This document shows, in pieces, positions 57,530 to 64,000 of a stretch of 64,000 nt of DNA. A model generated the notes under the pieces. The model was not told where the DNA came from and searched no databases. It saw only the letters and a program-made list of their open reading frames with translations. The first letter of the stretch is position 1; each line of letters begins with the position of its first letter. The DNA is from Trematomus loennbergii. Taxonomy: Eukaryota > Chordata > Actinopteri > Perciformes > Nototheniidae. A program made the position numbers and the translations under genes. Location of the stretch: positions 109,501 to 173,500 of the forward strand of contig JAAOOA010000280.1 in NCBI GenBank assembly GCA_012861695.1. The letters are read 5' to 3'.

Positions 57530-57754
57530 TCACTCTGGGTACGGGTCTTTAGCTACTAGCTTGGTGTTAGCATGTTGCCTCTGCAGGTGCTTGGAGAGGT
57601 TTGATGTTGTTGTGTTTGCAGCAGAGCACCTTACCGTCACATTCCTGTCCTTTCTTCTTACACATGTAAAGTAATGGGCATACCTCCACCCCTCGAAAGT
57701 TATAGCTGTTGATGTCTGTCTCAGTCTGCAGCTCAACCCCTGTGACAGCTGCAT
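57530..57754 (-). pseudogene. BED zinc-finger fragment of hAT transposase
   Basis: The frame contains HYFTCVRRKDRNVTVRC and TTSNLSKHLQRQHANTKL: the TSNLxxHLxxxH pattern of BED fingers in hAT/ZBED transposases. The first Cys pair is imperfect in this frame, possibly through a small indel. The catalytic part is absent. Confidence 0.65.
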
Positions 57755-57957
57755 GTGGACAAGTCGCGCAAATGTTACGCAAATATAAACCTGCGGTGGA
57801 AATCCCTCTTGTGACTTGAAATATTTAAAATGTTAAAAGTTAGACAATCTTATCTACCCCTGGAACTAGCTAAACTAGTTATACATGTTTATTATTTACT
57901 GTCATGTTGGGTCACTCATTACTGGATCAGCATGAGACACAGACGGGCTGTCAGGAG

Positions 57958-59086
57958 TAGGGATGGGTATCGTTTGAATTTATCGATTCCGATAAAAAAA
58001 CTAAATCTCTCCTGTCAAAATGTTTATGTACTTTGCCGCCACACACGGTTGCCAAGCAGTGCTTATTGTTGTTTAGGCTGGCCACTCATGTGTCGCGAGT
58101 GTTGACAGGGGGCGGGGGAGCACGCTCATGAACTGTTAGCGCCGGAACCTCGCAACGGCTGCGGAGCGCATTTGCGCCGCATTTGGGCATAAGGAGGTTT
58201 GAGTCTGCGTGATCTGCGTGTAGGGAGGGGCAGCAGCCATATCATTAGCTAGACCTGATGGATTTGGACATAAACGCGAGTGAAGTACCGGACGCGAGAG
58301 AGAGAGATCAGCACCTGCAGCTCTGCCCGCTGTGAGGGACCGGTGAGCGGAGCAAAACACACCTTTAGACGTCACACATTTAGCTATGGCACTGTCGTAT
58401 ACATTAATTATTCAATTTGATGATATGTAATCAATAGGGCTGTCAAGTTAATAACGCGTTAACGCAAAAAAAATTAACGCCACTAATTATTTTAACGCGA
58501 TTAACGCATGTGTATTTTTTGTCCTCGGCCGCCGTAGTTTCAGAGCGCATCGAGTTTAAAATACCATCGACAAGCTGATGCTGACAGCCCCGCTCCTGCC
58601 GTCCGCTTGTGGCAGACCACACTTCCATGCTCACTGGCAGGCCCGGACTGGCCATCGGGAGGACCGGGAGGTAGTGTGTATGTGTGGCGCGATCGCGCGA
58701 GCGAGGCACACCTTACGTGTTGTTGTTGTTGTTAGCATCTGGTGCTAGCTAGCTGCGCTAACGGATATAAGGAGCTGTTTCAATGACATTTCGCCGACAA
58801 CTGCGCCGAGCACTTGACTTTATGCAGGTAGACAGACAGTGGGACATTATACGAAAAGTCAGCACGGATAGTACGCGCAACATGATTGCAGCATCCAGGC
58901 AGCTCCCGTTGGAGCATATATGCCTTGAGCTGCACATAGCTCCAACAATCCATCACAGTGTCTCCACACACACACACATTTAATCGACTGACAGCCCTAG
59001 TAATCAACTTAGGCATCACTCCCAAAAAATTAATAAAAATATTCATAACTCATATTCGAATACCAGAATAATCGTTCCCATCCCTA
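57958..59086. mobile_element. Nested hAT-like element (TAGGGATGGG ends)
   Basis: Ends TAGGGATGGGTATCG / CGTTCCCATCCCTA. Flanks GTCAGGAG and GTACCCGG match at 5 of 8 bases. It includes a block (58030-58434) also present at 34786-35200 inside another element. Confidence 0.65.
58435..58999. mobile_element. hAT transposon, 565 bp, innermost insertion
   Basis: Ends TAGGGCTGTCA / TGACAGCCCTA, exact 8-bp duplication GTAATCAA (58427-58434 and 59000-59007). No intact transposase. Confidence 0.92.
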
Positions 59087-59124
59087 GTACCCGGCATTTT
59101 CTTATCGGTCGGTACCCAAGGAGG

Positions 59125-59445
<321 letters not shown>

Positions 59446-59622
59446 TGAACCCGCCGTGTTATTATCCAAAGTTACTGTACACTTCTGAATAATGTAGTAG
59501 CTACTAGTCTAGTCTGTCAAAGGGAGAATCTAGTCGCGCAATGTTAGTAACTATAGTGTGATTACTGAATTGTTAACAGTAACGCGTCACATTACTCCGT
59601 TACACCCAACTCTGGCCCTCGG

Positions 59623-60134
59623 CAAACATACACTGGGGGGCCCTCGAACCAGCTTTTCATCACCACGCACAGACGCCAGCACCCCCTATATTTTATATAT
59701 ACCCGTTATATTGTGGCTCAAATGACTTAGAATTCTGGTCCTACATTCATCACGTCATTTTTTATTTATTGACAAATGGTACCATGCATACCGATCTGAT
59801 CCGAGACACATTATATAAACAGCAGACAACAAAAGACCTTTCATATGTGTTATAAATGAGATATTGATGATCATTATATTTACAGCTTGGGCCCGTTCAG
59901 AATATGTGCTGCTACTAACACTCACTAGAGCACCTAAAGTGATTATTCTGCCCCTCTGAACAGACCCAAACTGAGTATTTCCTTCAGTGTGTTTTGATAA
60001 AAAAAAATGACAAATAAATAGCACCAAAGGACAGCTTTGACGTTTTTTTTAACAGATTCACTCTTTAATTTGCTTTGATTATTGTTTTGTCTTGTTTGTG
60101 CAGGTTTAGCCTTCTGTGCATTGCGCCTCTGGAT
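59623..60134. other. Unassigned spacer before OR unit copy 3
   Basis: No coding exon or repeat structure recognised. Confidence 0.5.
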
Positions 60135-60761
60135 GTTTACAGCAGCACAATGTAAAGAAGCAAACGGGTCAGTGTGTTAATGAGGTCACCTGAGAGCAGC
60201 TCGTTAACAGCTCTCATTAAGGCCGGAGCTCGTTAGTCCAGAGTCCAAGCTGCAGCTCATTAACCACAAACATCATTTCATCATCTGCAGGATGTTTTTA
60301 CCGCCCTGACCTCTGCCCTGCAGGCTTCTCACTTTATGTGAGTGACATCTCAGTACTTTTGTATGTACATGTACTGTTTGAGAGCATGAGGGCCAATATG
60401 TAGTATGTTAAAATGCACTCTCAGTACTGGATGGTGCATCATACCGGTCAAACAGTTGAGAGGAAACGGCAGACACATCTCACTATCAACAGCATCTCGG
60501 CTACGACACTGAAGTACAACAAAGTGCGATTGCGGATCCTCTCGTGAACCTAGCACCACACAAAGCTATACATGTGGGGTGGTTTCTATATTCAAATACT
60601 CAGTGTTTCTGTTAGCCGGTATTTGACTGTAAAAATGGTAGAATATAAATCTCTCCGGTCATGTTGTACAGTAAAAATAATTAGCTGTAAGCACAATTGA
60701 AAGTGTATCAAAAATACTTTGAATAGACAAGTCAGCACCTACGCACCAAGTTTATGATAAA

Positions 60762-62165
60762 CAAATGTTTATGACTCTTATACGTTTAGTTCAGCAGGAT
60801 AATCTCCACATATTAACACCTCTTTGTGATTTCTAAAGTGAAAAGCTTATTAAATAAGTGGAATTGTCGTCTTTGTCCAGCACAGTGATTGAGAGAGGGG
60901 TTGAGCTGCCAGTCAGATTACATTAGAGGCCGTAACGAGGACACAACGGGTATTTTCCCGCGGGACACGAAGAGCTGTCTCCTGGTGTGTTTTAGTCATA
61001 ATGAGTAATATTGCACAATGACCAAGAAAGACGGATGATTGAAATATAATAAAATGTCTCTGAGGATCATGTCCATCCCGAATAAGTGAAAGATTGTGTT
61101 TTTTTGGTTAATTCAATTTGTGCTCTTTCATGAATGTTAATTGGATGTCAGTCACACTGGATGTGCTCATGAAGTGAACAGATGCTAACCAGCGGCCCAC
61201 TGCACATGTTCCTCCTTTAACACGTTTAGACTCAAAACCAAACATCATCCAGCAAATAGATGGATAATGAGACAATAGATGTTTTGCATCCATTCCCAGA
61301 CAGTTTGAACCTTTCTATGCGGTGCGTGGTCGAGGATCTCTTTATTTTGACCTTAAGGGCTATATATGAGGCCCTAAAGACACTGCTCCTGTATCAAATG
61401 CACACATTGATGCCACCAAATAACACAATGAAAATAGAAAGTATTACAAACAGAACCGTCTTCTTAATAGTTACATTTAACTGGAATTAATTTACATTAA
61501 TTATTAATATATACACAAATATTCAACCTTCAAATTACCATTTCAAATCAACATAGCTCTGCACACTTACCAAAGAACAGTTAAAAGCAACTACATGATT
61601 AGTGACTTTATCCTTTCCTTAAAAGCCGTGCTTTGTATTGGTCGGGCGTATCAGAACATCTTAAAATGTGTGTGTGGAAATCTCAGTTCATTTGGAGGGC
61701 TGAGAGATTATGGCCTAAGAAACGGCTCCGTGTTACAGGACGGGTGGTTTGCAGACTCTTTGCACGGAGGAGCAAAAAAATGTCAACCCATATCGACCCT
61801 AAATATAGTCTATGTTAAGAACGAGAAAGGTTTTAACATATATGTAGTTTTTTGAACACATATGACAAATATGTGAGGGTGATGAAGTCAGAGCATCGTC
61901 CTATGAGCCGGGGCCCAATTTAACCCCTGTGTGTATCTGATACCTGAACATATTACTAACATAAAACAAAGTACTGAATTAATCAAAGGAACGCTTTAAA
62001 TATTTACTATTTTAAGATGTTTATGTCTATTTTACATTAACTTGACATTGCCTTCTCAGAACCTGCCATTCCAAACAACATGATATTTGTGATTGGCAGA
62101 TGACCTTTAATGAATATATAATGAGCTCCATGGAGGAAGAAGGATGGTGATAAAAGCAGCATCAC
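60762..62165. other. Conserved non-coding block of OR unit, copy 3
   Basis: Third copy of 23835-25235; no gene recognised. Confidence 0.6.
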
Positions 62166-62760
62166 AGCTTCATGTTCACTGAGATGCTGTCTGTCTGTAC
62201 ATGCTTCATCATATCTACATTAATGTTGTATTAATGTTTCACCAGCTGGATTCAGGTCAGTTTCTCCTCATGTTCACTGAGATGCTGTCTGTCTGTACAT
62301 GCTTCATCATATCTACATTAATGTTGTATTAATGTTTCACCAGCTGGATTCAGGTCAGTTTCTCCTCATGTTCACTGAGATGCTGTCTGTCTGTACATGC
62401 TTCATCATATCTACATTAATGTTGTATTAATGTTTCACCAGCTGGATTCAGGTCAGTTTCTCCTCATGTTCACTGAGATGCTGTCTGTCTGTACATGCTT
62501 CATCATATCTACATTAATGTTGTATTAATGTTTCACCAGCTGGATTCAGGTCAGTTTCTCCTCATGTTCACTGAGATGCTGTCTGTCTGTACATGCTTCA
62601 TCATATCTACATTAATGTTGTATTAATGTTTCACCAGCTGGATTCAGGTCAGTTTCTCCTCATGTTCACTGAGATGCTGTCTGTCTGTACATGCTTCATC
62701 ATATCTACATTAATGTTGTATTAATGTTTAACAGCTGGATTCAGGTCAGTTTCTCCTCAT
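62166..62760 (+). repeat. 98-bp minisatellite upstream of OR, copy 3 (about 6 units)
   Basis: Same unit and AG-CTGGATTCAG-GT cassette, starting with GTTCACTGAG at 62173. Confidence 0.94.
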
Positions 62761-63684
62761 GTTTCGTGTTCACATACAGTCCATGGTTCTCTGTGGTCAT
62801 GTTTCTGCTCAGTGGTATATATTAATATGTTAACAGGTGGATTCAGGTCTGTTTCTCCTCATGTTTCGTGTTCATTGTGATGATTGTCTGCTGGTTTATG
62901 ACTCATTTCACATATATGTCATATGTATAACCACTCTTTAAATCATTGTTATATGCTCATGCTTTTGTTTTAACAGGTGGAGGTCAGTTTCTCCTCATGT
63001 TTACTGAGATTATGTTTCTCTGTTTTCATGATTAATCATATTTAACATTCTTTAAATGAATGTTATAACTATTAATGTTGTGTGTATATATTAACATAAT
63101 TGTTTAAACAGGTGGATTCAGGTCTGTTTCTCTGCTTCGTGTTCACTGTAATAATCTTTCTGTCTTTTCCTGATTCATTATGAAACAAAATATGTACTTT
63201 ATATTAATGCTGTATATATTAATGTTATATAAATTGAAGTTAATGTTTAAACAGGTGGATTCAGGTCAGTTTCTCCTCACGTTTCGTGTTCCTTGTGCTA
63301 ATGTTAGTTTAATATTTTACTTATAAATGTTATTTTGAAGTCATATGTATAATGTTTCTTACATTATTGTTATATATTCACGTTAATGTTTAACAGGTGG
63401 ATTCAGGTCAGTTTCTCCTCACTTTCGTGTTCCTTGTGATGATTGTTCTGCTGGTTTATGACTAATTTCACATATATAATGTCATGTTTCTCATTTTTCG
63501 TGTTCATTGTGATGATGCTTTTGCCTGTTTCTGATTCATGATAGATATTTATCATTGACTTATACATTAATGTTCAAGCAGATATTTTAGTATCTGATTG
63601 TATACTAATTAACTGTAAATTCATATTCTATGAATACACGTTTTAAATATGAATGTTAAATAAATGTGTTTTAAATATTCCAGT

Positions 63685-63885
63685 TTCCTTATCTGTTTTT
63701 TTTATTTTTTATTTAACCTTTATTTAACCAGATAAAAGCATTGAGATAAAATCTCATTTTCAATGCTGACCTGGCCACGAAGGCAGCAACATTACACATA
63801 ACACAAACATATAAAATACAGAGAACATAACTAAGAAAACAAAAGACGAAAAAGCAGTCACTACATTGTGCACATTATTGTATAT
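63685..63885. mobile_element. Dispersed repeat insertion private to copy 3
   Basis: About 200 bp containing TTTATTTAACCTTTATTTAAC and TTGAGATAAAATCTCATTTT, absent at the matching sites in copies 1 (about 26455) and 2 (about 52715). The sequence resembles a common fish interspersed repeat whose class I cannot settle. Confidence 0.6.
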
Positions 63886-64000
63886 GTCAATGTGATATAA
63901 ACTAATGTTATATCCTTTATTTAAATGTTTTTATAAATAATGTTAACAGGTTGGTTAGCTCTGTTGTTGTTACTGTTGTTGACCTGAGGTCACAGTGTGT

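Larger units (their letters stand above)
60135..64000 (+). repeat. OR-gene segmental duplication unit, copy 3 (cut by window end)
   Basis: Matches copies 1 and 2 from TACAGCAGCACAATG. It lacks the THAP-type transposon (empty TAAA at 60758-60761), making it the pre-insertion arrangement or a precise excision. The window ends at GACCTGAGGTCACAGTGTGT, which in the other copies is within about 35 bp of the OR start codon. Confidence 0.93.

Overview
This window is vertebrate, almost certainly teleost fish, nuclear DNA. The evidence is two exons of a CTLA-4/CD28-family receptor, fish-type olfactory receptor (OR) sequences with the DRY-region and TM7 signatures, a Rex1/CR1-like LINE 3' end, and a dense population of hAT, PIF/Harbinger-like, TTAA-flanked (Kolobok-like) and THAP-type DNA transposons. 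It contains no bacterial gene, CRISPR array, rRNA or tRNA that I can support.

Layout. (1) 1-3740: sparse host sequence with the transmembrane and cytoplasmic exons of a CTLA-4-like gene on the minus strand; the Ig V exon that should lie upstream is not visible. (2) 3744-about 21300: a roughly 17 kb block built almost wholly of tandem repeats around two outward-facing copies of one gene. That gene encodes an N-terminal pair of Cys/His fingers, a charged helical stretch, a minisatellite-encoded TPVK tract and, in the right copy only, a tyrosine recombinase domain with R, K, R, H and Y in order. The two arms share an inverted core with hairpins, and the right flank is a higher-order satellite of about 35 units in three blocks. 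I read this as a large tyrosine-recombinase mobile element present as an inverted, partly truncated dimer. It is the best candidate for an undescribed system here.

(3) 21546-32400, 40471-about 56885 and 60135-64000: three copies of an OR gene unit. Each has a conserved upstream block, a 98-bp minisatellite containing micro-exon-like AG/GT cassettes and, in the first two copies, an OR reading frame broken by small indels; the third copy is cut by the window end just before its OR frame. Copies 1 and 2 end in a LINE tail carrying a 51-bp array. (4) Between and inside these units lie nested transposons. For several, one copy gives the filled site and another the empty site, so insertion order and target duplications can be read directly: a THAP-type element absent from copy 3; a 5.95 kb long-TIR element with a 6-bp duplication; a 3.5 kb hAT with an 8-bp duplication; and a 1.7 kb TTAA element.

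Nearly all breaks in the recombinase and OR frames are one- or two-base indels, several in homopolymers and each private to one copy. Residual long-read assembly error is therefore a live alternative to true pseudogenisation. All functional statements are from reading the sequence; no database search was run.
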